The translations under genes were made by a program, and so were the position numbers. Shown in pieces: positions 16,548-25,457 of a DNA stretch of 64,000 nt; positions within the stretch are counted from its first letter, which is position 1; each line of letters begins with the position of its first letter. The notes beneath the pieces are model-generated. The model saw only the letters and a program-made list of their open reading frames with translations. It was not told the DNA's origin and did no database searches. This DNA is from Parazoarcus communis (GTDB taxonomy: Bacteria > Pseudomonadota > Gammaproteobacteria > Burkholderiales > Rhodocyclaceae): contig NZ_CP022187.1 in NCBI RefSeq assembly GCF_003111645.1, positions 558,001 through 622,000 on the forward strand, in the 5' to 3' direction.

Positions 16548-17465
16548 TCATGATGAGAGCCGGATCGCAAGGGCGAACGAGATGGACAGCAGCGCCACCA
16601 GGTTGCCGGCAATCACGATCGCGGCCACCTTCTCGGGCTCCTGGCCGTAGCGCTCGGCGAACATGTAGTTGAGCACTGCCGGCGGCAGCGCCCCGAACAG
16701 CAGCAGCACGTCGGTTTCCGCCGAAGACAGGCCGAAGATCCAGCAGAACAGGGCGGCCAGCAGCATGCCGGTGGCCGGCGTGGCGATGGCACCAACCAGA
16801 CCAATGCGCCATTCGGAAAAGGGTGCGGCATTGAGCCGTACCCCCAAGGCGAAGAGCATCAGCCCGGCGGATACATCGCCCATGACCTTGAAGGAGGACA
16901 GCACGGGTGGCCACAGGGTGGCGCCGGTGGCACTCACGAAAATGCCCCCCGCGCCGGCGATGAACACCGGTTCGCGCAGAACCCGCCACAGTTTGAGGCT
17001 GTTGCCCAGCCACATGCTGGAGATGGTGAAGTGCAGAACGTTCTCGATCAGGAACAGGATTACCGCCGCCGGCAGCGCCTCGTGTCCGAAGGCCAGCAGC
17101 AACAGCGGCAGGCCCATGTTGCCAGCGTTCTTGAACATCAGCGGTGGCAGCAGTGTGCGCGGCGCATAGCCGAACGCACGTGCGACGGGCAGGCCCAACA
17201 GCCCCGAGCCCAGCACGATGATCGTGCCGCCGATGGCCACCATCTTCACGTCGGCGAACGAGAAGGACTGGCTGGCCAACGCCGAGAAAATCAGCGCCGG
17301 CACGAAGATGTCCATGTTCACCTGATTGGTGGCGAGCATGTCCGGCCGGTGGCGTCGACCGTAGAGGAAACCTACTACGATCACCGAGAAGACGGGGAAG
17401 ACGATGCTGGCAATGTCGAGGAACATGGCGGTCGGGGTCGGCGCGGTGCGCAGACCGGGTGGCAT
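16548..17465 (-). CDS. AEC-family (auxin efflux carrier-like) permease
   Basis: 305 aa from the ATG at 17465, or 292 aa from the ATG at 17426 (MFLDIASIVFPVFSVIVVGFLYGR), which fits the usual family N-terminus better. Neither has a good ribosome-binding site. The protein is almost entirely hydrophobic with about ten membrane spans and carries the mid-protein break typical of PIN/AEC carriers. AEC members move small organic acids (for example malonate or malate), so it may export or import an acid intermediate of the operon pathway. Confidence 0.85.
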   Translation of the reverse strand: MPPGLRTAPTPTAMFLDIASIVFPVFSVIVVGFLYGRRHRPDMLATNQVNMDIFVPALIFSALASQSFSFADVKMVAIGGTIIVLGSGLLGLPVARAFGYAPRTLLPPLMFKNAGNMGLPLLLLAFGHEALPAAVILFLIENVLHFTISSMWLGNSLKLWRVLREPVFIAGAGGIFVSATGATLWPPVLSSFKVMGDVSAGLMLFALGVRLNAAPFSEWRIGLVGAIATPATGMLLAALFCWIFGLSSAETDVLLLFGALPPAVLNYMFAERYGQEPEKVAAIVIAGNLVALLSISFALAIRLSS

Positions 17466-17480
17466 CTGCGCGGGTGGCCA

Positions 17481-18371
17481 TCATCGGGTGCCGTTGAGGG
17501 CGTAGTAGCTGCGGATCACCTGACTGTCGTCGGCGCGGCCTTCGCCGCGGCCCGAGGTGGCCAGGAACAGCTGGTGGGCGACAGCCGCAATCGGCAGGGC
17601 GGCCTGGGCTTCGCGGCCGGCCTCAAGGACGATGCCCAGGTCCTTGACGAAGATGTCCACCGCGCTGCTGACCGCGGGGTCGTCCTGCAGCATGCGCGGT
17701 CCGCGATCCTTGAGCATCCAGCTGCCGGCGGACGAGCCGCCCATGATCTCGAGCAGGATGTCAAGATCGACGCCCACCTTGGCTGCCAGGGCGAAGGCCT
17801 CGGCGACCACGGCGATGTGCACACCGCACAGCAGTTGGTTGACCGTTTTCACCGTGGCGCCCTGGCCGGCCCGATCGCCGACATGGAAGAGGCGCTGGCC
17901 GAGCGCCTCGAACACCGGATGGATGCGCGCGTAATCTTCGGCGGCCCCCGCGGCCATGATGGTCAGCGAGCCGGCGGTGGCGCCGGCCGTGCCCCCGGAC
18001 ACCGGGGCGTCGATGAAGCGGCAGCCGGCCTCGGTCACGCGTTCGGCGATGCGTGCGACCGCGCCCGGTGGGCAGGTGGCCATGAGGCACACGATCGCGC
18101 CCGGCGACATCGCCGCCAGGGCCCCGGCGCCGAAGAGGACGGCTTCGGCCTGCGCGGCGTTCACCACCATCAGGATCAGCGCGTCGGCGCCCCGGGCGCC
18201 CTCGGCAGCACTGAACGCGCGCACCCCCCCGGCCGCTTCCAGCCCGGCCAGTGCGGTCTCGTTCAGGTCGATGCCGCGCACCTTGAAGCCGGCGCGGAGA
18301 AGATTGTGGGCCATCGGGAGCCCCATGGCCCCGAGGCCGGCGAAAGCGATGTCGTTCATGTGAGCGCTCAT
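17481..18371 (-). CDS. 3-hydroxyisobutyrate/tartronate-semialdehyde/L-threonate-type dehydrogenase
   Basis: 296 aa from the ATG at 18371; the ATG at 18359 is an alternative. It has an N-terminal Rossmann motif (IAFAGLGAMGLPMAHNLLRAG), the substrate motif DAPVSGGTAGATAGSLTIMAAG, and the catalytic Lys in GQGATVKTVNQLL of the beta-hydroxyacid dehydrogenase family. The family includes GarR/GlxR and threonate dehydrogenase LtnD. In this operon it likely oxidises a C4 sugar acid or reduces tartronate semialdehyde to glycerate. It starts 1 bp after the TRAP permease stop. Confidence 0.87.
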   Translation of the reverse strand: MSAHMNDIAFAGLGAMGLPMAHNLLRAGFKVRGIDLNETALAGLEAAGGVRAFSAAEGARGADALILMVVNAAQAEAVLFGAGALAAMSPGAIVCLMATCPPGAVARIAERVTEAGCRFIDAPVSGGTAGATAGSLTIMAAGAAEDYARIHPVFEALGQRLFHVGDRAGQGATVKTVNQLLCGVHIAVVAEAFALAAKVGVDLDILLEIMGGSSAGSWMLKDRGPRMLQDDPAVSSAVDIFVKDLGIVLEAGREAQAALPIAAVAHQLFLATSGRGEGRADDSQVIRSYYALNGTR

Positions 18372-18372
18372 G

Positions 18373-19632
18373 TCAGTAGATGATGATGCTGGGTACGTAG
18401 GAGACCAGACCAAGGACGATGAGCGCCACCAGATAGAACGGCCACAGTTCCTTTGCGATGGCGCCGACGCGCTCCTGCGAGATTGCCGCGGCGATGAATA
18501 GCGTGGTGCCCACCGGCGGGGTGAAGAGGCCGAGGCTGAGGTTCACCGCCATCATGATGCCCAGCTGGATCAGGTCGAGACCGATGGCGTTGCCGATGGC
18601 GACGAAAGTCGGGCCCAGCAGGAGAATGGCCGCGGGCAGGTCGAGGAACATGCCGACCACGATCATGATGATGTTCATCATCAGAATGATCAGGAATGGC
18701 GACTCGAGCGTGGTCATCGCCCAGTTGGCGACCGCGGTGGGCACCGACTCGACCGTGAGCACGAAGCCGACCAGGTTGGACGCCGCAATCACCAGCATGA
18801 CCACTCCGGTGGTGACCGAGGTGTGGACCAGTGCATCGTAGAAGCGCGCCCAGGTCAGATCGCGATACACGAACAGGCCCACCATCAGGCCGTAAAAGAC
18901 CGCCAGCACGCTCACTTCGGTGGGCGTGGCAATGCCGGCGCGCAGCAGGACCACGATGAATGCGGGCATGGCGAGTGCTGGCAAGGCGGTGGCTGTGGCG
19001 CGCAGGATGTCGCGCAGCGTGACCGTCTGGGCCAGTCGCTTGAAACCGCGCAGGCGCCCCGACAGGTAGCAGGTGAGCATGAAGCCGCCGCACAGCAGCA
19101 GGCCGGGCACGACCCCCGCGAGGAACAGCGAGGCGATGGATTCGTTGGACACCGCGGCGTACAGGATGAGGGGGATCGACGGTGGGATCAGGCCGGCGAT
19201 GACCGAGGACGAAGCGGTTGCCGCAGCGGCGAAGGCCCCCGGGTAGCCCTCGCGCTTTTGCCAAGGGATGAGCATGGAGCCGAGCGCCGAGGCCTCGGCC
19301 ACGGCGGAGCCCGACACGCCCCCGAACACCGTGGAGCCGACCACCGTCACCTGCCCCAGTCCGCCGTGGAAACGCCCGACCAGCAAGGTGGCAAAGTTGA
19401 TCAGCCGGCGGCCGAGCTCGCCGCCCATCATCAGGCTGCCAGAGAGCATGAAAAAGGGAATGGCCAGCAGCGGGAAGCTCTGCGTAGGCTGGAAGATCTT
19501 GACCACGGCAGCCACGCTCGGCATGCCGCCGACGGTGATGGCTGCGAGGCCGGAGCTGACGATCAGCGCGTAGCCGACCGGCAGGGCCAGCGCCAGCAAG
19601 GCGCCGAAAACGAGGATCATCATCAGAGTCAT
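18373..19632 (-). CDS. dctM: TRAP transporter large permease (DctM-type)
   Basis: 419 aa. The start codon overlaps the dctQ stop (ATGA). About a dozen hydrophobic helices with DctM signatures are seen: GGELGRRLINFATLLVGRFHGGL, VFGGVSGSAVAEASALGSMLIP, IAGLIPPSIPLILYA and LGLFTPPVGTTLFIAAAIS. It is the ion-coupled membrane subunit that takes ligand from the DctP-type binding protein encoded at 20192-21163. Confidence 0.93.
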   Translation of the reverse strand: MTLMMILVFGALLALALPVGYALIVSSGLAAITVGGMPSVAAVVKIFQPTQSFPLLAIPFFMLSGSLMMGGELGRRLINFATLLVGRFHGGLGQVTVVGSTVFGGVSGSAVAEASALGSMLIPWQKREGYPGAFAAAATASSSVIAGLIPPSIPLILYAAVSNESIASLFLAGVVPGLLLCGGFMLTCYLSGRLRGFKRLAQTVTLRDILRATATALPALAMPAFIVVLLRAGIATPTEVSVLAVFYGLMVGLFVYRDLTWARFYDALVHTSVTTGVVMLVIAASNLVGFVLTVESVPTAVANWAMTTLESPFLIILMMNIIMIVVGMFLDLPAAILLLGPTFVAIGNAIGLDLIQLGIMMAVNLSLGLFTPPVGTTLFIAAAISQERVGAIAKELWPFYLVALIVLGLVSYVPSIIIY

Positions 19633-20192
19633 AGGTCCTCCTCGATATGATGGACGCGAACCGAGAGCGGATCGGCGGCCTGCAGCACACGCACCATGGC
19701 GGTCAGTGCTGTGATGCCGAGCCCGACGAAGCCGAAGATCATCGCCAGATAGGCCCACTGGGCCGATATGCCTGTGACCGGGTAGGCCTCGCTGCCGGTG
19801 ATCTCGATTACATCCATACCGACCCAGGCGAGGTAGAAGAAGGTGGCGGCAATGAGGATCTGGTGGGAGACCAGCAGGATCCGGTTGCCGCCCTTGCCGA
19901 GCATGCCGTTCAGGGCGGTGACCGCAATGTGCTGGCCACGTTGAGCCGCCATGACGACCCCGCCCATGACGAGCCAGGGAAACAGGATGTTGGGCATCTC
20001 GGTTGGCCAGCCCATGCCCTGATTGGTGAGGTAGCGGACAATCACCTCGGCCATCAGCGAGACGAACATGACGGCCAGAGAGCCGATCGCGAGCACCGTG
20101 CTGATGCCCACGATCGTGTTGTCCACCCACCGCACCACCAGGGCTGCAGGGCTTTCGGGCGCTGCGGCCAGCGGCGTGTGGGTGGTGTCCAT
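19629..20192 (-). CDS. dctQ: TRAP transporter small permease (DctQ-type)
   Basis: 187 aa from the ATG at 20192, which overlaps the dctP stop (TAATG). It has four transmembrane segments, with the family motif WPTEMPNILFPWLVMGGVVMAAQRGQHIAV between helices 2 and 3. It pairs with the DctM-type subunit downstream. Confidence 0.9.
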   Translation of the reverse strand: MDTTHTPLAAAPESPAALVVRWVDNTIVGISTVLAIGSLAVMFVSLMAEVIVRYLTNQGMGWPTEMPNILFPWLVMGGVVMAAQRGQHIAVTALNGMLGKGGNRILLVSHQILIAATFFYLAWVGMDVIEITGSEAYPVTGISAQWAYLAMIFGFVGLGITALTAMVRVLQAADPLSVRVHHIEEDL

Positions 20193-21163
20193 TACTTGGC
20201 CGCCTCGGTGACGATCAGCTTGACCATGTCCGGGAACTTGGCCGCCCACTCGTCATAGACTGGCTTGGTCTGGGCGACGAACGGGGCCTGATCCACCGTG
20301 TTTAACTGGACGCCAGCGTCGGCCAGCTTCTTGCGAAGGTCCGCATCGGCCGCCAGGGACATGTTCCGGTTCAGCGTGCCGGCTTCGACCGCCGCTTCGC
20401 GCACCGCCTTCTGGTCGTCCTTGGACAGAGTGCCGAAGATCATCTTGCTGGCCAGCAGCGGCGTGGCTTCGTACTTGTGGCCGGTCAGGGAAATGTACTT
20501 TTGTACCTCGAAGAGCTTGGAGGAATAGATGTTCATCAGCGGGTTTTCCTGGCCGTCGAATACCCCCTGCTGGAGGGCGATGTACAGCTCGGAGAAGGCC
20601 AGCGGGGCCGGGTTGGCGCCCAAGGACTTGAAGATGGACAGGGTCATGGGGTCAGGCGGCGTGCGCAGCTTGACGCCGGCCAGGTCGTCAGGTTTGGTGA
20701 TCGGGCGCACGTTGTTACTCACCTGACGGATGCCGTTGTCCCACAGGGCCAGCAGTACAAGACCTTTTTTGTCGGCGTATTCGCCGAGTTTCTCGCCCAC
20801 CGGCCCATCGACCACCTTGTAGGCATGCTCCAGGTCGCGGAACAGGAAGGGCAGGCCGAGCAGGCCGAATTCCGGCACGATGTTCGAGGTGGTGCCCTGG
20901 GAGTTGGCGCTGAAGGCCATGGTGCCCAAGCGCATGTTGGTGAGGGACTCGGCGTCGTCGCCGAACTGGGCGCTGCCACCGACTTCGACCTTCACGCGGC
21001 CGCCGGTTTTCTGCGCCACCAGTTCGGCGAATTTGAGCGAGGCTTCGGCCTTGGGGTTGCCTGGGGCGGCATTGTGCGACAAGCGCAGGACGGTCTGCGA
21101 CCACGCGGCGGAGGAGGTCATGGCCAGGGTGGCGGCCAGTGCGATCAGTGTTTTTTTCATCAT
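20192..21163 (-). CDS. dctP: TRAP transporter periplasmic binding protein (DctP-type)
   Basis: 323 aa with an N-terminal Sec signal peptide (MMKKTLIALAATLAMTSSAAWS, cleavage near residue 22) and GGAGA upstream. The fold signatures include RLSHNAAPGNPKAEASLKFAELV, GQENPLMNIYSSKLFEVQKYISLTGH and the conserved Arg/Asn region KLRTPPDPMTLSIFKSLGANP that binds the ligand carboxylate. It delivers an organic acid to DctQM; the sugar-acid assignment comes only from context. Confidence 0.92.
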   Translation of the reverse strand: MMKKTLIALAATLAMTSSAAWSQTVLRLSHNAAPGNPKAEASLKFAELVAQKTGGRVKVEVGGSAQFGDDAESLTNMRLGTMAFSANSQGTTSNIVPEFGLLGLPFLFRDLEHAYKVVDGPVGEKLGEYADKKGLVLLALWDNGIRQVSNNVRPITKPDDLAGVKLRTPPDPMTLSIFKSLGANPAPLAFSELYIALQQGVFDGQENPLMNIYSSKLFEVQKYISLTGHKYEATPLLASKMIFGTLSKDDQKAVREAAVEAGTLNRNMSLAADADLRKKLADAGVQLNTVDQAPFVAQTKPVYDEWAAKFPDMVKLIVTEAAK

Positions 21164-21284
21164 GTGTCTCCGTTCTCTTTCTGAAGTGTGGTGGGCCTGT
21201 CGTGCCGGCCGGCCCGTTGCTGATCCGTTGGGATCGGGTGGAGGCCCCGGAAGAGGATGGGCCGAGGCCTCCGGCTGAACAGCG

Positions 21285-22049
21285 TCAGCCGTGAATCAAC
21301 ATGCCGCCGTTTACATCGACGGTGATGCCGGTGCAGTACTTGGACAGATCGCTGGCGAGGAACACCACGCAACCGGCCACGTCGTTGGGCTCGCCGATGC
21401 ATCCCAGCGGGATCGAATCGAGGATGGCGGCGCGCTTGTCCTCTGGGATCTTGCCCTTGTTGATGTCGGTGGCGATCAGGCCCGGGGTGATGCAATTGAC
21501 GCGGATGTTGTCACCGCCGAACTCGCGTGCCATGGCCTTGGCCAAGCCGAGCACGCCGGCCTTGGCGGCCGAGTAGTGCGGGCCGCCGAGAATGCCGCCA
21601 CCGCGCTGGGCGGATACCGACGAGATGCACACGATGGCGCCCGACTTCTGCTCGCGCATGGAGGGGATGGCCGCCTGCGACATGTATAGCGTGCCGCGCA
21701 GATTCACGTCGAGCACTGCGTCGTAGTTGGCGCCGGTGATGTCGAGCGTCTTGATCGGCTGGGTGATGCCGGCGTTGTTGAGCAGGACGTCGATGCGGCC
21801 CAGGCGCTTGAGCACCTCGCCGGCGGCGGCCACGCACGAAGCCTTGTCGGTCACGTCGGCTACCAGGCCGATGTGTTGCGGCCCCAGTTCGGCGGCGGCG
21901 GCGGCCGGGTCGGCCTGTTCGAGGTCGAGAATCGCGACGCGGGCGCCGTGGGCGGCCAGCATGCGGGCAGAGGCGTAGCCCAGGCCGTTGCGGCCGGCGC
22001 CACCGGTGACGATGGCGACCTTGTCTTGGAGAAGCAGCGGTTGAGTCAT
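21285..22049 (-). CDS. Classical SDR-family oxidoreductase
   Basis: 254 aa from the ATG at 22049 with AGGA about 7 nt upstream. It has a complete SDR fingerprint: GGAGRNGLGYASARMLA for the cofactor, NNAG, Ser in CISSVSAQ, YSAAK, and a C-terminal GITVDVNGGMLIHG. It probably oxidises a secondary alcohol or polyol or reduces a ketose derivative ahead of the transketolase step. It sits between the split transketolase and the TRAP genes in one operon. Confidence 0.88.
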   Translation of the reverse strand: MTQPLLLQDKVAIVTGGAGRNGLGYASARMLAAHGARVAILDLEQADPAAAAAELGPQHIGLVADVTDKASCVAAAGEVLKRLGRIDVLLNNAGITQPIKTLDITGANYDAVLDVNLRGTLYMSQAAIPSMREQKSGAIVCISSVSAQRGGGILGGPHYSAAKAGVLGLAKAMAREFGGDNIRVNCITPGLIATDINKGKIPEDKRAAILDSIPLGCIGEPNDVAGCVVFLASDLSKYCTGITVDVNGGMLIHG

Positions 22050-22078
22050 GGTGAGGTCCTTGGTTGGGGTCGGGGGCG

Positions 22079-23080
22079 TCAGGCCAGCCACATCTTGATG
22101 GTCTTGGCCATGGCTTCGGTCGAGATGCCGTATCGGTCGTGCAGGGTGGGCAGCGCGCCGGCGTCGAGGAAGGCGTCGGGCAGGGCGATCTGGCGGAACT
22201 GTGGGCTCACGCCTGCGGTCAGCAGCGCGGTGGCGACCGCCTCGCCCAGACCGCCAACGGAGGTGTGGTTCTCGGCCACGACCACCAGGCGGCCGGACCG
22301 GCTCGCCTCGGCCAAGATGGTGGCCGTGTCCAGCGGCTTGATGGTGGGCACATGCAGCACGGCCACGTCCACCTGGTCGGCGGCGAGCGCGGCAGCAACC
22401 TCGAGCGAGCGCATGGTCATGATGCCGGAGGCGATCAGCAACACATCGTTGCCGCCACGCAGCAGCTTGGCCTTGCCCAGCTCGAATTTGTAGTCGTATT
22501 CATCCAGCACCAGCGGCACGTTGCCGCGCAGCAGACGCATGTAAACCGGGCCGTTGTGGGCCGCGATGGCGGGCACTGCCTGTTCGATGTCGAGCGCATC
22601 GCAGGGATCGATCACCGTCATACCCGGAATGGCGCGCATCAGGGCGAGATCTTCCGCGGCCTGGTGGCTAGGGCCATAGCCAGTGGTCAGGCCCGGCAGC
22701 GCGCAGCACAGCTTGACGTTGAGGTTTTCTTCGGCGATCACCTGATGCACGAAGTCGAAGGCGCGCCGGGTGGCGAACACCGCGTAGGTGGTGGCGAAGG
22801 GCATGAAGCCTTCCTTCGCCATGCCGCCAGCGGCAGCCATCAGCAGCTGCTCGGCCATGCCCATCTGGAAGAAGCGCTCTGGATAGGCTTGCCCGAACAG
22901 ATGCAGGTCGGTGTACTTCGCCAGATCGGCGGTCAGCCCGACGATCTCGGGGCGCTGCTCGGACAGTTCAACGAGGGCCTTGCCGAACGGTGCGGCAATC
23001 GTTCGCTGCCCTTCGGAAGCGATGGACGCAATCATCGCCGATGTAGTCAGTCGCGGTTTCTTGGCGGTGGAGGTACTCAT
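22079..23080 (-). CDS. Transketolase, C-terminal subunit
   Basis: 333 aa; the ATG overlaps the upstream stop (TGATG). It contains the pyrimidine-binding and C-terminal domains only. The catalytic Glu is in FQMGMAEQLLMAAAGGMAKEG, followed by GLTTGYGPSHQAAEDLALMRAIPGM and a C-terminal VVAENHTSVGGLGEAVA block. It must pair with the gene product immediately upstream to form an active enzyme. Split transketolases like this occur in dedicated catabolic routes such as apulose-4-phosphate cleavage; the substrate here is not shown. Confidence 0.9.
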   Translation of the reverse strand: MSTSTAKKPRLTTSAMIASIASEGQRTIAAPFGKALVELSEQRPEIVGLTADLAKYTDLHLFGQAYPERFFQMGMAEQLLMAAAGGMAKEGFMPFATTYAVFATRRAFDFVHQVIAEENLNVKLCCALPGLTTGYGPSHQAAEDLALMRAIPGMTVIDPCDALDIEQAVPAIAAHNGPVYMRLLRGNVPLVLDEYDYKFELGKAKLLRGGNDVLLIASGIMTMRSLEVAAALAADQVDVAVLHVPTIKPLDTATILAEASRSGRLVVVAENHTSVGGLGEAVATALLTAGVSPQFRQIALPDAFLDAGALPTLHDRYGISTEAMAKTIKMWLA

Positions 23081-23931
23081 CAGGCGGCTCCTTGGGCGCG
23101 GTCGAGGATGTCGATGGACTCTTGCCATTCGGGTGGATCGACGCGGATAAAGTGATTTTTCTCACGGGCTTCAAGAAAGGGCACCCCCTTGCCCATGAGC
23201 GTGTCGAAGAGGATGACGCGAGGCTTGGCTTCAGCCAGCGCACGTGCGGCATCGAAGGCGGCGATCACGGCCGGCAGATCGTTGCCGTCCACCCGCTGCA
23301 CATGCCAGCCGAAGGACGCCCACTTGTCGGTCAGCGGCTCGAAGCCCATCACCTGACTGGAGGGGCCGTCGGCCTGCTGATTGTTGATGTCCACCAGACA
23401 GATCAGGTTGCCCAGACCGTGATGAGCAGCGCCCATGGCGGCCTCCCAAGTGGAGCCTTCGTCAAGTTCGCCGTCCGACATCGAGTTGTAGACGAAGGCC
23501 GGGTTGCCCTTGAGGCGCAACCCGAGGGCCATGCCTACGGCGATCGGCAGGCCTTGGCCGAGCGACCCACCGGAGATTTCCATGCCTGGCGTGTAGGTCG
23601 CCATGCCGGACATGGGCAAGCGACTGTCGTCGGAGCCGTAGGTGTCCAATTCGTCCTCGGGAATGATGCCTGCCTCAATCAGGGCCGCGTAGAAGGCGAT
23701 GGCATAGTGACCGTGGGAGAGCAGGAACCGATCGCGTCCCTCCCACTTCGGATCCTCTGGGCGGAAACGCATGGCATGGCAATAAGCCACGGCGAGGACA
23801 TCGGCGTAGCCGAGGGCCTGGCCAACGTATCCCTGTCCCTGCACTTCGCCCATGCGCAGCGCAAATCGGCGGACCCGGTACGCATGCTCGGTGAGCTTGG
23901 CCTCAAGGGCGGTGTTGCTGTGTGTGTTCAT
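23080..23931 (-). CDS. Transketolase, N-terminal (thiamine-diphosphate) subunit
   Basis: 283 aa with a strong GAGGAGA ribosome-binding site. It is the TPP-binding half of transketolase: LLSHGHYAIAFYAALIEAG, GGSLGQGLPIAVGMALG, then the cofactor motif starting SDGELDEGSTWEA (Ser in place of the usual first Gly) and ending VDINNQQADG. First gene of the long leftward operon, 207 bp from the divergent LysR gene that probably controls it. Confidence 0.9.
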   Translation of the reverse strand: MNTHSNTALEAKLTEHAYRVRRFALRMGEVQGQGYVGQALGYADVLAVAYCHAMRFRPEDPKWEGRDRFLLSHGHYAIAFYAALIEAGIIPEDELDTYGSDDSRLPMSGMATYTPGMEISGGSLGQGLPIAVGMALGLRLKGNPAFVYNSMSDGELDEGSTWEAAMGAAHHGLGNLICLVDINNQQADGPSSQVMGFEPLTDKWASFGWHVQRVDGNDLPAVIAAFDAARALAEAKPRVILFDTLMGKGVPFLEAREKNHFIRVDPPEWQESIDILDRAQGAA

Positions 23932-24138
23932 TCAATTCTCCTCATCCCCTAGCCGTCAGGTGTAGTTGGCGTCATGGCATGGATCGCGTTTTGCGAGATC
24001 GCTCTCGGTCGCCGGGACCAGGAATTCAGCCCTGCCTCCGACCACGCCGGTCAGTGATTACAGCTTACGGACTTGAAAAATCAGGCTCAAACGAATAAAA
24101 GAGGCAAATAGATGAATTGAATTTATGGATCCGTTGCG
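23932..24138. promoter_or_regulatory. Divergent operon/LysR promoter region
   Basis: 207 bp between the split transketolase gene and the LysR gene. The right half (about 24058-24130) is AT-rich, as expected for a LysR-regulated divergent promoter. ATGAATTGAATTTAT (near 24111) is roughly symmetric, but I see no strong T-N11-A dyad. Confidence 0.4.
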
Positions 24139-25065
24139 ATGCACAATCGAATATCCCTCAAGGCCATACAGGCTTTTGAAGCCGCCGCGCGCTTCGAATC
24201 CTTCGCACTTGCTGCAGACGACCTGTTCGTAACACCGTCCGCGATCAGCCATCAGGTGAAGCTACTGGAGGAATTAGTTGGTGTGCGCCTGTTCCATCGG
24301 GTGCATCGGGCAGTAGTACTCACCGATGCCGGCAGACGGTACGCAGAGGAGATTTCGGCCGCTTTCGGGCACATCGATGCAGCAACCCGGAGCGTGGCGG
24401 AGGCGGAGAAGAGCGACATTCTCTCCATTCACTGCACGCCGAGCTTCGCCACTCAATGGTTGATGCCACGACTGGCGCGCTATAGCTCGTTGCAATCAGA
24501 CGTGGATGTGCGGCTGAACGCGTCGGTGTCGCCGGTCGATCTAATGAAAGAGGAGTTTGACTTGGACATCCGGTACGGAATGCGGCAACTTCAGCCAGCG
24601 GGTACCCTGGTGCTGCCGTTACCGCCGGAGACCATTGTGCCCCTGTGCTCGCCCGCACTGATCACCGAGGATCGGCCGCTGCGTTCTGTGGAGGACCTGG
24701 AAAAATTCATGTTGATACATAGTGTTCGTTGTGTGGTGACTTGGCGCGATTGGATGCGGCAACATCGGAAAGTGAAGCTCGACATTTCGCGCGGGCTGCG
24801 TTTCGATCGTTCGTTCATGTCCATCAGCGCGGCAGTCGATGGACTTGGTGTCTGTTTAGACAGCCTGCTTCTTGTCGAACGGGAAATTGAGAGTGGGCGT
24901 CTTGTTGCGCCGTTCGGTCGCGAGGGTTTGCAGGTGCAAGCCTATACGTTCAATGTATTGAAATCGAAGGTCGATCTGCCAAAGATTCGGAGCTTTCAAC
25001 ATTGGCTTTTCAGCGAGCTCGCTGAACGTGACTCGACCACTCAGGCTCGGTTCATGCCGGTCTGA
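24139..25065 (+). CDS. LysR-family transcriptional regulator (GcvA-like)
   Basis: 308 aa. The N-terminal winged helix (ISLKAIQAFEAAARFESFALAADDLFVTPSAISHQVKLLEELVGVRLFHR) matches the GcvA-like LysR subgroup, followed by a ligand-binding domain. It is divergent from the transketolase/TRAP operon, the standard layout for a regulator of that operon. The effector is presumably the transported acid or a derivative (inference). Confidence 0.9.
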   Translation: MHNRISLKAIQAFEAAARFESFALAADDLFVTPSAISHQVKLLEELVGVRLFHRVHRAVVLTDAGRRYAEEISAAFGHIDAATRSVAEAEKSDILSIHCTPSFATQWLMPRLARYSSLQSDVDVRLNASVSPVDLMKEEFDLDIRYGMRQLQPAGTLVLPLPPETIVPLCSPALITEDRPLRSVEDLEKFMLIHSVRCVVTWRDWMRQHRKVKLDISRGLRFDRSFMSISAAVDGLGVCLDSLLLVEREIESGRLVAPFGREGLQVQAYTFNVLKSKVDLPKIRSFQHWLFSELAERDSTTQARFMPV

Positions 25066-25147
25066 CTTAACATGATTCAAATGTCAGGGGCCGACATTAG
25101 CGGTGTGGCATCGCCCGTTTCCATATCAGCCTGTTAGACGGTCACCG

Positions 25148-25457
25148 CTAGGATGCGTGTTCGTCAGGGGGCGGCCGATGGATTGAACTCGCGTTGATCC
25201 GTTTGTACTCGGCAACCGTCTCCAGAAAAGCGGCGAGAATGGGTGACTGGTCACCCTTTCGATAAATGCAGCTCAGATCGACGAAGAAACCGGGTGGGGT
25301 ATCGTGCATCGGGAGATAGACAACCCCAGGAAACTGCAGGGTCGTGGCCGAAGTGGACACGAGGCATACACCGAACCCTCCCGCGGCAAGCGCCACCCCT
25401 GTGACGGCATCTCCCACCTCCTGTGAAACGAGCGGCTCGAAACCACTGTCCGCACAC
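25148..25457 (-). pseudogene. LysR-family regulator, C-terminal fragment
   Basis: About 102 codons encode the last part of a LysR effector-binding domain: FEPLVSQEVGDAVTGVALAAGGFGVCLVSTSATTLQFPGVVY, then DLSCIYRKGDQSPILAAFLETVAEYK. The N-terminal DNA-binding domain is missing because the frame runs into the inverted repeat of an insertion element at 25458. No start or promoter remains, so it is dead. Confidence 0.75.

Noticed and set aside
18373-20130. One long frame covering TRAP dctM and most of dctQ
   Set aside because: The true DctM start is the ATG at 19632, overlapping the dctQ stop; the upstream part of the frame is the shadow of dctQ in another phase.
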